64,000 nucleotides of DNA from Paucibacter sp963740455 (GTDB lineage: Bacteria; Pseudomonadota; Gammaproteobacteria; Burkholderiales; Burkholderiaceae_C). Location of the stretch: contig CAVUEF010000007.1 of NCBI GenBank assembly GCA_963740455.1, forward strand, positions 372,001 through 436,000, read 5' to 3'. Every line of letters starts with the position of its first letter. Position 1 is the first letter of the stretch. A program made the translations under genes and the position numbers. The notes beneath the pieces are model-generated. The model searched no databases, was not told the DNA's origin, and worked only from the letters and a program-made list of their open reading frames with translations. Of this stretch, positions 1 through 7,927 are shown piece after piece.

Positions 1-427
1 GCGCGTCGCGCACGATGCCGGGTCGGTCGTCGAACTCGACCGCACCGCTGATGTAAATGCAACCCGAATCCACCTCGACCGAGACACGCTTGACCCAACG
101 CTCGAACATCTCGCGCAGACGCGGCAAGCCGCGCGGCTGACCCAGCGCCGGGTAAAAGACTTCTTCTTCGAAGCGCGCGTGGTATTCACGAATCACCGAG
201 ATCTGCAACTCCTCGCGCGAACCGAAGTGGGCGAACACGCCGGACTTGCTCATGCCCGTGACCTCGGCCAGCGCACCGATGGAGAGGCCTTCGAGGCCGA
301 CCTGCGAGGCCAGACCCAGCGCCGCTTCCAGGATCACGACGCGCGTCTGCTGGCCCTTTTGAAGGCTGCGCGCTTCAAACGGCGCGCCCGGGCTTGACTT
401 GCTGTTTGCGGCTCCGCTGACGGTCAC
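1..427 (-). CDS. TetR family transcriptional regulator (C-terminus outside window)
   Basis: The reverse strand encodes the N-terminal helix-turn-helix half of a TetR repressor: an N-terminal tail, then VVILEAALGLASQVGLEG, IGALAEVTGMSKSGVFAHFG and SREELQ, the usual three-helix DNA-binding layout. The ligand-binding part begins at about residue 80 and is cut by the window edge. I start it at GTG 427 because GGAG lies 6 bases upstream and no ATG fits. A 24-base palindromic site lies just upstream, so autorepression is likely. The genes it controls are not evident here; the effector is unknown. Confidence 0.88.
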   Translation of the reverse strand, partial: MTVSGAANSKSSPGAPFEARSLQKGQQTRVVILEAALGLASQVGLEGLSIGALAEVTGMSKSGVFAHFGSREELQISVIREYHARFEEEVFYPALGQPRGLPRLREMFERWVKRVSVEVDSGCIYISGAVEFDDRPGIVRDA

Positions 428-436
428 TGCGACTCC

Positions 437-460
437 AAAATAGAACGACCGTGCTATTTT
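437..460. promoter_or_regulatory. TetR operator candidate (palindrome)
   Basis: A 24-base site has perfect 7-base arms, AAAATAG and CTATTTT, around a core containing ACGACCGT. It lies 10 bases in front of the GTG of the TetR gene. Size, symmetry and place fit a TetR-family operator that autoregulates the gene. Binding is inferred, not shown. Confidence 0.75.
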
Positions 461-584
461 GCAGGTTTTCGTGCCGATGCGGCGCCGCAGGGGTATTTAT
501 TTTTTCAGCTTGGTTTGGTGCCAGCCCAGGGCTGCGTTGTCTGCCAAACCGCGCCTGAAGCCCGGCACGCGCGGCACCGTCGAT

Positions 585-1595
585 TCAGTTTTCTCCGTCT
601 GCGGCGTCACTCGCGCCAAAGCCTGACACGGGCTCTTTGGCCTTGCGCTCCAGGCTCGGCTGCAGTCGTTTGGCCTCGTCCAGGAACTGATCGACGCTGG
701 CATTCGGGCTCAGGCGCAAAGCGGGAGGAAACAAGGAGGCCAGGTACAACTCGGCGCTGAGACGCTCGAAGCGGTACCAGTTCATGCCAAGATTGCCGAT
801 CAACAGCAGCGCGCACAGGCTGCCTGCAAACCAGCGCAGCGTATTGCGCCGCTGCGGCTGCACCACCAGCAGATGCGCGTAGATCAGGCCCGCCAGCAGC
901 ACGCTGAACAGCAGTGCGTCGAGCCGCCCCAGAAATTCGATCGAACTGGCGTAAGCCAGCAGGGCGAGCAGCGTGCTCAGCACGCTGGCGGTCAACAGCG
1001 TCAGCGCGGCCAGCCAGACGTGGCGCCAGAATTCCAGCCGGTGCTGGAACAACTTTGTCACCAGTGACCACACCGCGGCCCACACCGCAAGTGCTGCACA
1101 CAGGGCGAAACCGTCGCGCACCAGTCTCGAGCCGAAATCATCCGGGTCCGAGCGCACATAGGCGTCCCCAGCGACCCACACCAGCAGCGCCAGCAGCGTC
1201 AGCATGAACACCCACGCCGGCGTGTTTGACGGCGCCCGCAGTGGCTGCTCGGGCGCCAGCGGCGCGGTAGCCAAGCGCAGCCGCAAACGCGTGCGGCCCA
1301 CCTGCCATTCATCGCCCGATTGCAGCGGCCAGGACTGCCCCTGATCCAGCTGGCGACCTTGCAGTTGCACGCCATTGATGCTGTTGCCCACCGTCAATTG
1401 CAAGTGGCCGGAAGTCGCTTCATCGTCGGCGTGCCGCATCGAAATCTGCGCATGGTCGGCCGCGACATGCAAGTCGTCGAGCACCAGATCGCAGTGAATG
1501 TCCCGGCCTATGCGCACCGGCCATTGTTTGACGGCCAGGCAGCGGCGCACATTGCCGTCGCGGTCCAGTTGTTCGAGCAAGGCTATGGTTTCCAC
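585..1595 (-). CDS. FHA domain membrane protein
   Basis: Predicted protein of 336 aa. An N-terminal forkhead-associated (phosphothreonine-binding) domain covers about residues 20-110; GRDIHCDLVLDD and the following AADHAQI match the conserved GR and S/H regions. The C-terminal two thirds hold four or so hydrophobic segments (for example WVFMLTLLALLVWVAG and LLFSVLLAGLIYAHLLVV), so it is an inner-membrane protein with a cytoplasmic FHA head. GTG 1595 is chosen as start: a GGAAGG ribosome site lies about 7 bases upstream and the frame overlaps the stop of the preceding protease gene by 13 bases. Coupled translation with the protease suggests a shared role, possibly phospho-signalling and envelope proteolysis; the partner kinase is not in view. 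Confidence 0.82.
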   Translation of the reverse strand: METIALLEQLDRDGNVRRCLAVKQWPVRIGRDIHCDLVLDDLHVAADHAQISMRHADDEATSGHLQLTVGNSINGVQLQGRQLDQGQSWPLQSGDEWQVGRTRLRLRLATAPLAPEQPLRAPSNTPAWVFMLTLLALLVWVAGDAYVRSDPDDFGSRLVRDGFALCAALAVWAAVWSLVTKLFQHRLEFWRHVWLAALTLLTASVLSTLLALLAYASSIEFLGRLDALLFSVLLAGLIYAHLLVVQPQRRNTLRWFAGSLCALLLIGNLGMNWYRFERLSAELYLASLFPPALRLSPNASVDQFLDEAKRLQPSLERKAKEPVSGFGASDAADGEN

Positions 1596-2971
1596 GCGAA
1601 GCCTTCCAGATAGTGGCGCGCCAGGCGCATGGCGTTGGCAAAACTCACGCCTCCGGCGTCGAAGCGTCCCTGCGCGCCTGCCGTCGCCTGGTCTTGTGTG
1701 GCGATCAACACGCTCAGGTCGTACAAGCCCGGCAGCTTGCGATAGGCGCGCATGCACAAGACCACGCGCAGCGGCAGGCCGGCCTGGGTCACGAAGCGCT
1801 CGTGGCACTGGGGCGGCGTGATTTCGGTGTTCGCACCGCCCCCAAAGTTTTCGTTGCGAAAGGCGTCGCCATACAGCCTGGCAAAGCGCCACATGCCCAG
1901 CTTGGCGCCGCCATAGATTTCGTGACGCACCGACAACCCCCCGGTGACGACCGATTCCGAGACAAACAGATTGGGCGGCAGGTAGCAGTCGGACCGTTCG
2001 TACTCGAGTCCCTTGCCGTCGGTTGGCGAGGTGCTGCCCCAACAGCGCATGAAGTCCTCGCGTGGCACCGGGATGCGGTAACGCTTATGCTCGGCCGAAC
2101 GCCATGGCAGGCCGATGAACCGGTCCACCAGCAGCTGCTGATGCGCCAGCAGCTGGCGCGTGATTTCGGGGTATAGCGTGCTCGTGACGGGTTGCGCCTG
2201 CCGGGCGCGCGCCAGCAAGGCCTCGGCATACATGGATGGCACGAGAAAGCTGATCTGCTGCCCCGACCGCAGCGTGGCCACATTGATGCCCATCACGCGA
2301 CCGTCTTCGTCCAGGGTCGGCCCTCCGCTCATGCCGGGGTTGAGTGCGCCGCCGAAGAAGATGCTGGGGTAAAAACTGCGCTCGACCAGCCCGTTGTAAT
2401 TGCCCTCGGTGAGCGCAAAACCCACGTCCAGCGGATTGCCCAGCGAGTAGATGCGCTCACCCTTGCTCAAGGGCAGCGACTGCGGACGAAAAGTCAGGTA
2501 GCCCCGCGTCGAAAGATCGGACTTGGGCGCGCGCACCAGCGCCAGGTCATGCACAGCATCCACCGCCAGCAACTCCAGCGGGCCTTCGCTGCCATCGGCG
2601 CTGCCGTAGACCAGCCGGTAGCGCTCGGGCTGCAAGGCGACCTGGCTGACCACATGGTAATTCGTCATCAGCAGACCGTCTTGCCCCACCAGGAAGCCAG
2701 ACCCGACGCTGGCCTGGCTCGACTGCGTCTTGAGCAAAGTGCGAATCTGCACGAGCTTGCCGCGCGAGCGCTCGTAAAGCCGCTGCGCTGACAGCGACAC
2801 CGGGGCTTGCGTCTCGACGCTGGCATCAATCCCGACCACGGCCGGCGGCGTGGTCGGCGGCGCGCCGGACTGCGCCGATGCTGCGCCTGCTGCCCCGGCC
2901 AAGGTGGCCAGCCACAGCGACATCGTGGCTCCCCAGGACCTGACGCTGACGACGGCGGTTGAAATGTGCAT
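1583..2971 (-). CDS. Secreted S1C-type serine protease (HtrA/trypsin-like)
   Basis: Protein of 462 aa from ATG 2971. A signal peptide ends near ASAQSG (about residue 35). The catalytic triad is readable: His106 in TNYHVV, Asp142 in HDLALVRA and Ser215 in NPGMSGGP, as in the S1C/trypsin_2 group. There is no PDZ domain; instead about 230 uncharacterised residues follow the protease domain, which is unlike DegP. It is probably periplasmic. Its 3' end overlaps the FHA gene, so the two are very likely cotranscribed. A TTG-started extension (3058) is possible but would place the signal peptide internally, so I prefer 2971. Confidence 0.85.
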   Translation of the reverse strand: MHISTAVVSVRSWGATMSLWLATLAGAAGAASAQSGAPPTTPPAVVGIDASVETQAPVSLSAQRLYERSRGKLVQIRTLLKTQSSQASVGSGFLVGQDGLLMTNYHVVSQVALQPERYRLVYGSADGSEGPLELLAVDAVHDLALVRAPKSDLSTRGYLTFRPQSLPLSKGERIYSLGNPLDVGFALTEGNYNGLVERSFYPSIFFGGALNPGMSGGPTLDEDGRVMGINVATLRSGQQISFLVPSMYAEALLARARQAQPVTSTLYPEITRQLLAHQQLLVDRFIGLPWRSAEHKRYRIPVPREDFMRCWGSTSPTDGKGLEYERSDCYLPPNLFVSESVVTGGLSVRHEIYGGAKLGMWRFARLYGDAFRNENFGGGANTEITPPQCHERFVTQAGLPLRVVLCMRAYRKLPGLYDLSVLIATQDQATAGAQGRFDAGGVSFANAMRLARHYLEGFAWKP

Positions 2972-3185
2972 TCGCGTGATTCCAGGTTTGGCTTGGCAGT
3001 CCCATCCGACGCCAAAGCACTCCATGCAGGCAGGTGTTGTGTCTGCTCTGCCACTCAAGCGCTAGCATAGCGGCGTATAAGCACATATTGCGACAGCAAA
3101 GGCCATTCATTGCGCTTGGGGCCGATGCGATGGTCAATGTGTGGATGTGTTTCGAAAGCGCATTGGCGACAAAGGAGGCTGGCCC

Positions 3186-3785
3186 TTGGATGTCTTGCAA
3201 CTCGATATGTCTGGCCGTCCGCAAGACTGGATCACGACCCGTGAAGCGGCCGTGATCTATGCCTGCGACGGCGTGGCCTGGACGCTGGGTGATCCGTGCC
3301 AGGTCTTGCGCGGCGGCTTGCAGCGCAAGACCGGGCTGCAATCGCGCATTGAAGTGCACCCCATCGTGGCCGTCAAAGGCAGCGTACCCAGCCGCGCCTG
3401 GCGCCTGGCGCCGGCCTTGTCCAACCTCAAGCTGTTCGCGCGCGACCGCATGGTGTGCGCCTATTGCGGCCGGCGCACGCCGCTGGATGACCTGACGCGC
3501 GAACATATCGTGCCGACCTCACGCGGCGGCGTCGATTCGTGGATGAACTGCATCACGGCCTGCCGAAGCTGCAACGGCCGCAAGGGCAGCCGCCTGCCCG
3601 AAGAGGCCAATATGAACCTGATCTATCTACCCTATGTGCCCAATCTGCACGAGGACATGATTCTGCGTGGCCGGCGCATTCTGAGCGACCAGATGGAGTT
3701 CTTGCTGGCCAGCGTACCGCGCTCGAGTCGACTGCTCGGCTTGTGCGAGCCGACGCAAAGCGAACCGCTCCGATTGTTTCAGTAG
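3186..3785 (+). CDS. HNH endonuclease family protein
   Basis: Protein of 199 aa. The C-terminal half carries an HNH nuclease motif: CAYCGRR, then LTREHIVPTSRGG, then NCITACRSCNGRKG, giving two zinc-binding CxxC pairs around the HNH core. The N-terminal half has no recognised domain. TTG 3186 is selected as start because a perfect AAGGAGG lies 7 bases upstream; an upstream start at 3141 lacks such a signal. The gene is single and divergent from the protease-FHA pair, separated by 214 bases. Such stand-alone HNH proteins are common in betaproteobacteria; the target is unknown. Confidence 0.85.
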   Translation: MDVLQLDMSGRPQDWITTREAAVIYACDGVAWTLGDPCQVLRGGLQRKTGLQSRIEVHPIVAVKGSVPSRAWRLAPALSNLKLFARDRMVCAYCGRRTPLDDLTREHIVPTSRGGVDSWMNCITACRSCNGRKGSRLPEEANMNLIYLPYVPNLHEDMILRGRRILSDQMEFLLASVPRSSRLLGLCEPTQSEPLRLFQ

Positions 3786-3838
3786 CGGCAGGAACTCTGG
3801 CCTGCCATCGCGCTCCGACTGCTTTTGAAGCGGGCGTC

Positions 3839-3862
3839 AACGCCGCCACCGATGGCGGCGTT
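3839..3862 (+). terminator. Hairpin between HNH gene and lipoprotein gene
   Basis: AACGCCGCC and GGCGGCGTT form a perfect 9-base stem with a 6-base loop, 54 bases after the HNH stop. Only a weak T-rich tract follows, so it may terminate poorly or work together with Rho. It could also be a leader structure of the lipoprotein mRNA, whose ATG lies 28 bases on. Confidence 0.5.
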
Positions 3863-3889
3863 CAATACATTACCTTTCTGGAGATTTGC

Positions 3890-4381
3890 ATGATGAAGAA
3901 ACTGCTTGTCGTCTCGGTCGCATCCGCGCTGACTTTGCTGAGCGCCTGCTCGACCACCAGTCCCGACGTGGTGCAGCGAGGCGACGCGCAGCGCATGTCG
4001 CAGGTGCAGGATGCGGTGGTGCTGTCGGTGCGCGCGGTCACCGTCGATGGCCAGCAGTCCGGAGTCGGCGGCGTGGCCGGCGGGGTGGTCGGCGCGATTG
4101 CAGGCTCCAGTGTCGGCGGCCGGCGTGACAGCCAGGTCGGTGGCGTGCTGGGTGCCGTGGCCGGCGCCGTGATCGGCAACGCGATCGAGCGCCAAGGCAC
4201 GCGTGAAGATGCGGTCGAGTTGATGCTGCAATTGCGCAACGGCGAACGTCGCGCCGTCGTGCAGGCCAGGGGTTCCGAAGCACTCCAGCCGGGTGACTCG
4301 GTCATCATCGTCACCACCGGCGGCAAAACCCATGTGTCGCGCGCGCCGTATGCCTACCCGATGCCAGCACCACGGCGCTGA
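3890..4381 (+). CDS. Glycine-zipper outer-membrane lipoprotein (SlyB/Pcp-like)
   Basis: Protein of 163 aa with a lipoprotein signal: a positively charged start, a hydrophobic core and the lipobox LLSAC with Cys20. The middle (about residues 60-100) is a glycine-zipper segment rich in GGVAGGVVGAIAG and GAVAGAVIG repeats, typical of 17 kDa surface antigen/SlyB proteins. The last third resembles their small C-terminal beta domain. A GGAG ribosome site precedes ATG 3890. In this family the proteins sit at the outer membrane and stabilise the envelope; no further role can be read here. Confidence 0.87.
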   Translation: MMKKLLVVSVASALTLLSACSTTSPDVVQRGDAQRMSQVQDAVVLSVRAVTVDGQQSGVGGVAGGVVGAIAGSSVGGRRDSQVGGVLGAVAGAVIGNAIERQGTREDAVELMLQLRNGERRAVVQARGSEALQPGDSVIIVTTGGKTHVSRAPYAYPMPAPRR

Positions 4382-4610
4382 TCTGCGCCGCAGGCCTTGG
4401 TCGCGCCACCGCAAAGCGGCGCGCGGCGAGGCGCACGCCGCGCTGACGCAGATGATGCCGCTTCCAAAGCGCGACAAGACCAGCCACACTGTCGGTTGAC
4501 CGTCCGGGCCCTCGCAGGTCCGTGCCGCCCGCGCGTGCAGCGACAATTCGGTGACTCGCCCAGTTCCGCTGCGCGCCATCGATCAGCACACCGACAAGGA
4601 CACCCGCTGC

Positions 4611-5807
4611 ATGCCACCTGCTCGTCCACATCGCTTGCCCGCCACCATCTGGGCGCTGGGTTTCGTCAGCCTGCTGATGGATGTTTCGTCGGAGATGATC
4701 CACAGCCTGCTGCCCGTGTTCATGGTCGGCGTGCTGGGCATGAGCGCTTTCTCGGTGGGACTGATCGAAGGCGCGGCAGAAGCCACCGCCTTGATCGTCA
4801 AGGTGTTTTCCGGCGCGCTGAGCGACTACCTGGGCAAGCGCAAGGCGCTGGCGGTGCTGGGCTACGGACTGGGCGCCTTGTCCAAGCCCCTGTTTGCGCT
4901 GGCCGACAGCGTCGGCTTGGTGGTGGGCGCGCGCCTGATGGACAGGGTGGGCAAAGGACTGCGCGGCGCGCCGCGCGACGCACTGGTGGCCGAACTGGCG
5001 CCGCCAAGCATGCGGGGTGCTGCCTTCGGTCTGCGCCAGTCCCTGGACACGGTGGGCGCCTTCCTGGGCCCGCTGCTGGCCATCGTCCTGATGCTGTTGT
5101 GGGCGAACGATTTCCATGCGGTGTTCTGGGTTGCTGTGATTCCCGCCGGTGCGTCGGTGGCTTTGTTGACGCTGGGCGTCAAGGAGCCCGAGAGGGCGCC
5201 AGCGCCGCGGCGCATCAACCCGATCAGCCGTGCGCACCTGCGACGTCTGCCAGTCGCCTATTGGTGGGTGGTGGGCTTGGCGGCGCTGTTCACGCTGGCA
5301 CGATTTTCGGAAGCTTTCCTGGTATTGCGGGTGCGCCAAGGCGGGCTGTCGCTGGCGCTCACGCCGCTCGTGCTGGTGGGCATGAACGTGGTCTATTCGC
5401 TGGCCGCCTATCCATTTGGCAGACTGGCCGACCGTTGGCCCCCCAACCGTTTGCTGGCACTGGGTCTGGCCGTGCTGTTGCTCGCCGACCTGGTGCTGGC
5501 CTACAGCACCCGCGCCGGATGGCTGGCGCTGGGCATAGGCCTGTGGGGCCTGCACATGGCCATGACGCAGGGTCTGCTGGCCACCCTGGTGGCGCGAACG
5601 GCCCCCACCGACTTGCTCGGCACCGCCTACGGCATGTTCAACCTCAGCAGCGGTGTGGCCATGCTGCTGGCCAGCGCATGCGCCGGATGGCTGTGGGACA
5701 CATTCGGCGCCGCCAGCACCTTCTTGGCTGGCAGCGTGTTCTGCCTGCTCAGCCTGGCCGCGATCGCAACGCCGAGACTGCGCCGCCTGGGCGCGCAGGT
5801 GCCATAG
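4611..5807 (+). CDS. MFS transporter
   Basis: Protein of 398 aa with about twelve hydrophobic segments and the major facilitator loop motif RLMDRVGKGLRGAPRDALVA, placed between segments 4 and 5. It opens with FVSLLMDVSSEMIHSLLP, a signature of a proteobacterial MFS subgroup annotated only as permease or putative drug exporter. The start is ATG 4611, with AAGGA 11 bases upstream; an in-frame start at 4551 would add 20 residues of no membrane character. It stands alone, so the substrate cannot be deduced from neighbours. Confidence 0.87.
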   Translation: MPPARPHRLPATIWALGFVSLLMDVSSEMIHSLLPVFMVGVLGMSAFSVGLIEGAAEATALIVKVFSGALSDYLGKRKALAVLGYGLGALSKPLFALADSVGLVVGARLMDRVGKGLRGAPRDALVAELAPPSMRGAAFGLRQSLDTVGAFLGPLLAIVLMLLWANDFHAVFWVAVIPAGASVALLTLGVKEPERAPAPRRINPISRAHLRRLPVAYWWVVGLAALFTLARFSEAFLVLRVRQGGLSLALTPLVLVGMNVVYSLAAYPFGRLADRWPPNRLLALGLAVLLLADLVLAYSTRAGWLALGIGLWGLHMAMTQGLLATLVARTAPTDLLGTAYGMFNLSSGVAMLLASACAGWLWDTFGAASTFLAGSVFCLLSLAAIATPRLRRLGAQVP

Positions 5808-5965
5808 CCTCGGAGTGAGAAGGGTGCGTTTGCGTCGCCGCTTGCGGGCAACGCATTGCCAGCCTGCGCTGGCGGGATAATAGGGCCTTGTCCCGGTGCG
5901 GCCAGAGGCCAAGCCCGCTTTGCCGTATAAACCGGGGTCCGAGAAACATCTTGCAGGTAACACCC

Positions 5966-6280
5966 ATGAACGAAGCTCAGCAACGTATCGAAACCCTGGT
6001 CAAAAACAACCGTGTGGTGCTCTTCATGAAAGGCACGGCGCAATTTCCGATGTGCGGATTCTCCGGCCGCGCGATTCAGATTCTGAAGGCTTGCGGCGTG
6101 ACCGACCCGACCACCGTGAACGTGCTCGAGGATGAAGGCATACGCCAAGGCGTCAAGGAATATTCGAATTGGCCCACCATTCCGCAGCTCTATATTGCGG
6201 GTGAATTCGTGGGTGGATCGGACATCATGACGGAGATGTTCGAGTCCGGTGAACTGCAGCAAGTGCTGACCGCTCACTGA
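5966..6280 (+). CDS. grxD: Monothiol glutaredoxin Grx4
   Basis: Protein of 104 aa, the usual length for Grx4. The active-site loop reads FPMCGFSGRA, with the CGFS signature of monothiol glutaredoxins; the glutathione-binding elements WPTIPQLY and GGSDIM follow. These proteins carry and deliver [2Fe-2S] clusters with BolA partners in the cytoplasm. The start ATG 5966 gives the canonical N-terminus. ubiX follows after 16 bases and is probably cotranscribed. Confidence 0.96.
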   Translation: MNEAQQRIETLVKNNRVVLFMKGTAQFPMCGFSGRAIQILKACGVTDPTTVNVLEDEGIRQGVKEYSNWPTIPQLYIAGEFVGGSDIMTEMFESGELQQVLTAH

Positions 6281-6296
6281 ACCACGCCGGCCCGTC

Positions 6297-6869
6297 ATGA
6301 CGCAAGCTTTGGTGCTGGGCATCACCGGAGCCACGGGGGCGATCTATGGCTTGCGGCTGCTGCAGCGCGCGCGCGCGCTGGGTCTGCAAACCCACTTGAT
6401 CGTCACGCCGGCGGGCGTGCTCAATGCACATCACGAGCTGGGCCTGAATCGGCAGGAGCTTGAGCAACAGGCCGACTTTGCCTACGCGCCTGCCGATGTC
6501 GGCGCCTGCGTCGCCAGCGGCAGCTTTGCCACGGCCGCTTGCGTCATCGCACCCTGCTCGATGAAGACACTGGCGGCCGTCGCCCATGGTTTCGGCGACA
6601 ACTTGCTGACGCGCGCCGCCGACGTCACCTTGAAGGAGCGGCGCCGCCTGATCCTGATGGTGCGCGAGACGCCGTTGAACCTGGCCCATTTGCGCAATAT
6701 GACGGCCGTCACCGAAATGGGCGCCATCGTCTTTCCTCCGCTGCCGGCCTTTTATCACCGCCCCAAGTCCATCGACGAAATGGTGGATGACACGGTGGAG
6801 CGCGTGCTGGCCTTGGCCGGGGTTGCTCAAGCCAGGCCGCAGGCCTGGACGGGGCTGCGAGAGCACTGA
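6297..6869 (+). CDS. ubiX: Flavin prenyltransferase UbiX
   Basis: Protein of 190 aa, full length for UbiX. It has the Rossmann-like flavin-binding start LGITGATGAIYG, the CSMKTLAA segment and the LILMVRETPLN block with conserved Arg and Glu. UbiX makes prenylated FMN, the cofactor of the decarboxylase UbiD in ubiquinone synthesis. It lies 16 bases behind grxD. Identification rests on these motifs and on length. Confidence 0.95.
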   Translation: MTQALVLGITGATGAIYGLRLLQRARALGLQTHLIVTPAGVLNAHHELGLNRQELEQQADFAYAPADVGACVASGSFATAACVIAPCSMKTLAAVAHGFGDNLLTRAADVTLKERRRLILMVRETPLNLAHLRNMTAVTEMGAIVFPPLPAFYHRPKSIDEMVDDTVERVLALAGVAQARPQAWTGLREH

Positions 6870-6877
6870 CGACCCAC

Positions 6878-6898
6878 CCAGCCAGCAGATCTGGCTGG
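6878..6898 (+). terminator. Bidirectional hairpin between convergent ubiX and DUF190 genes
   Basis: CCAGCCAG and CTGGCTGG form a perfect 8-base stem with a 5-base loop in the 52-base gap between the convergent ubiX and DUF190 genes. The T tract after it is weak on the plus strand. Its position suggests a shared terminator. Confidence 0.55.
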
Positions 6899-6921
6899 CA
6901 TTGTTCGCGACCTCGTCGCCG

Positions 6922-7248
6922 TCACGGCGTGCCGCCGACGACCCCCATCTCCAGGGGCATCTTGATGTAGAACATCCGCAGCTGTTCACCCGCAAGGTGC
7001 GCGAGAAAACTCTGCGCCTCCTCCTCGGTGAGCGCGAACCCGACCTCCACGGTCACATCGCCCGCCAGTTCGAAAAAGTGTTCCTCGTGCAGCTTGCCGT
7101 GACGGCCGAATCCGGCAACGGCGCGGAAGGCCGAGCCGCCGTGGATGCCCACTTTCTTGGCCTCCTCGAGCAGCCACTCGTAGGCCAACACGCCGTGATG
7201 GCGGTGTTTCTCCTGCACGTAGAACTTGAGGTAGATGCCGTTTTGCAT
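6922..7248 (-). CDS. DUF190 protein, PII-like, linked to fluoride export
   Basis: Protein of 108 aa belonging to DUF190, small cytoplasmic proteins with a PII-like fold: LKFYVQEKHRHHG, then GIHGGSAFRAVAGFG and a C-terminal FYIKMPLE. In many bacteria DUF190 genes lie beside crcB, as here, where it is 53 bases downstream of crcB on the same strand. A regulatory or accessory role in fluoride resistance is inferred from this linkage; direct function is unknown. Confidence 0.88.
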   Translation of the reverse strand: MQNGIYLKFYVQEKHRHHGVLAYEWLLEEAKKVGIHGGSAFRAVAGFGRHGKLHEEHFFELAGDVTVEVGFALTEEEAQSFLAHLAGEQLRMFYIKMPLEMGVVGGTP

Positions 7249-7301
7249 GGTGAGTCTCCTTGGGTTCGGGGTCGGCGCTCAAGGCCAGCGCAGCGCGTCC
7301 G

Positions 7302-7700
7302 TCACGGTGCGAGCGCTCTGACGAACAAGGCGTTGGCGATCAGGATGCCGACCCCGGTGAGCATCAAGGAGCCGAGCAGGTGAACGCCGGCCGTGCCCAG
7401 CGCCCACCAGTGCTCATTGCGGCCGATCAAGGTCACAACCTCCAACGAGAAGGTCGAGAAGGTCGTCAGGCCACCCATGAAACCCGTGATGATCAGCAAG
7501 CGCCATTCGGGCGGCAGCGCGGTGTTGTGCGCAAAGAAGGCGCTGGCCACACCGACCAGCAGACCGCCGATCAGGTTGGCGGCCACAGTGCCCAGCGGCA
7601 GCGTCGGGAAAATCGGGTTGAGCCAGGCCCCCAGCCACCAGCGCAGCAAGGCGCCACAGCCGGCGCCACCGAACACCGCAAGCGTTGCAAAGCCGCTCAT
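7302..7700 (-). CDS. crcB: Fluoride channel CrcB/Fluc
   Basis: Protein of 132 aa with four transmembrane helices, the length of a Fluc subunit. The family motifs are visible: GGAGCGALLRW at the N-terminus, GTVAANLIGGLLVG in helix 2 (with the conserved Asn) and GFMGGLTTFSTFS in helix 3, which carries the Phe and Ser/Thr residues lining the fluoride path. Fluc forms a dual-topology dimer that lets fluoride leave the cell. A GGAAGGAG ribosome site precedes the ATG, and a fluoride riboswitch lies upstream (7795-7850). Confidence 0.97.
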   Translation of the reverse strand: MSGFATLAVFGGAGCGALLRWWLGAWLNPIFPTLPLGTVAANLIGGLLVGVASAFFAHNTALPPEWRLLIITGFMGGLTTFSTFSLEVVTLIGRNEHWWALGTAGVHLLGSLMLTGVGILIANALFVRALAP

Positions 7701-7794
7701 GTCGCTCCTTCCTCGTGGAAATGACCGGAGTGAGCGGTGCGGCGCGGGTGCGCGCTTGCGCGCAATGGATGCCTACACGGGTCAGTCCGGGACC

Positions 7795-7850
7795 TTGGTA
7801 TGCATCATCAGCCCAAGCGGGCCGCTACGGAAGGCATGCCATCTCCGTTG
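7795..7850 (-). promoter_or_regulatory. Fluoride riboswitch (crcB motif)
   Basis: On the minus strand, between the aldehyde dehydrogenase stop and crcB, the sequence fits the crcB RNA. P1 is ACGGA paired with TCCGT, enclosing GATGGCATGCC. Then come a P3 hairpin GCCC-GCTT-GGGC and the hallmark CTGATGATGC. The pseudoknot pairs GCAT after GATG with ATGC after CTGATG, as in the known Thermotoga riboswitch. A further GC-rich hairpin, TGCGCG and CGCGCA, between it and the ribosome site may be the expression platform. It should turn on crcB and the DUF190 gene when fluoride rises. Confidence 0.9.
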
Positions 7851-7927
7851 AAGCTCAGTATATCGACCGCCACGTGCTGCTGCAATTCGTTCGGCGCCAC
7901 GATCGGACCGCAAGCCCGCGTCATCGT

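Noticed and set aside
4311..5963. Minus-strand open frame of 550 codons
   Set aside because: Opposite the MFS transporter; His/Gln-rich antisense composition only.
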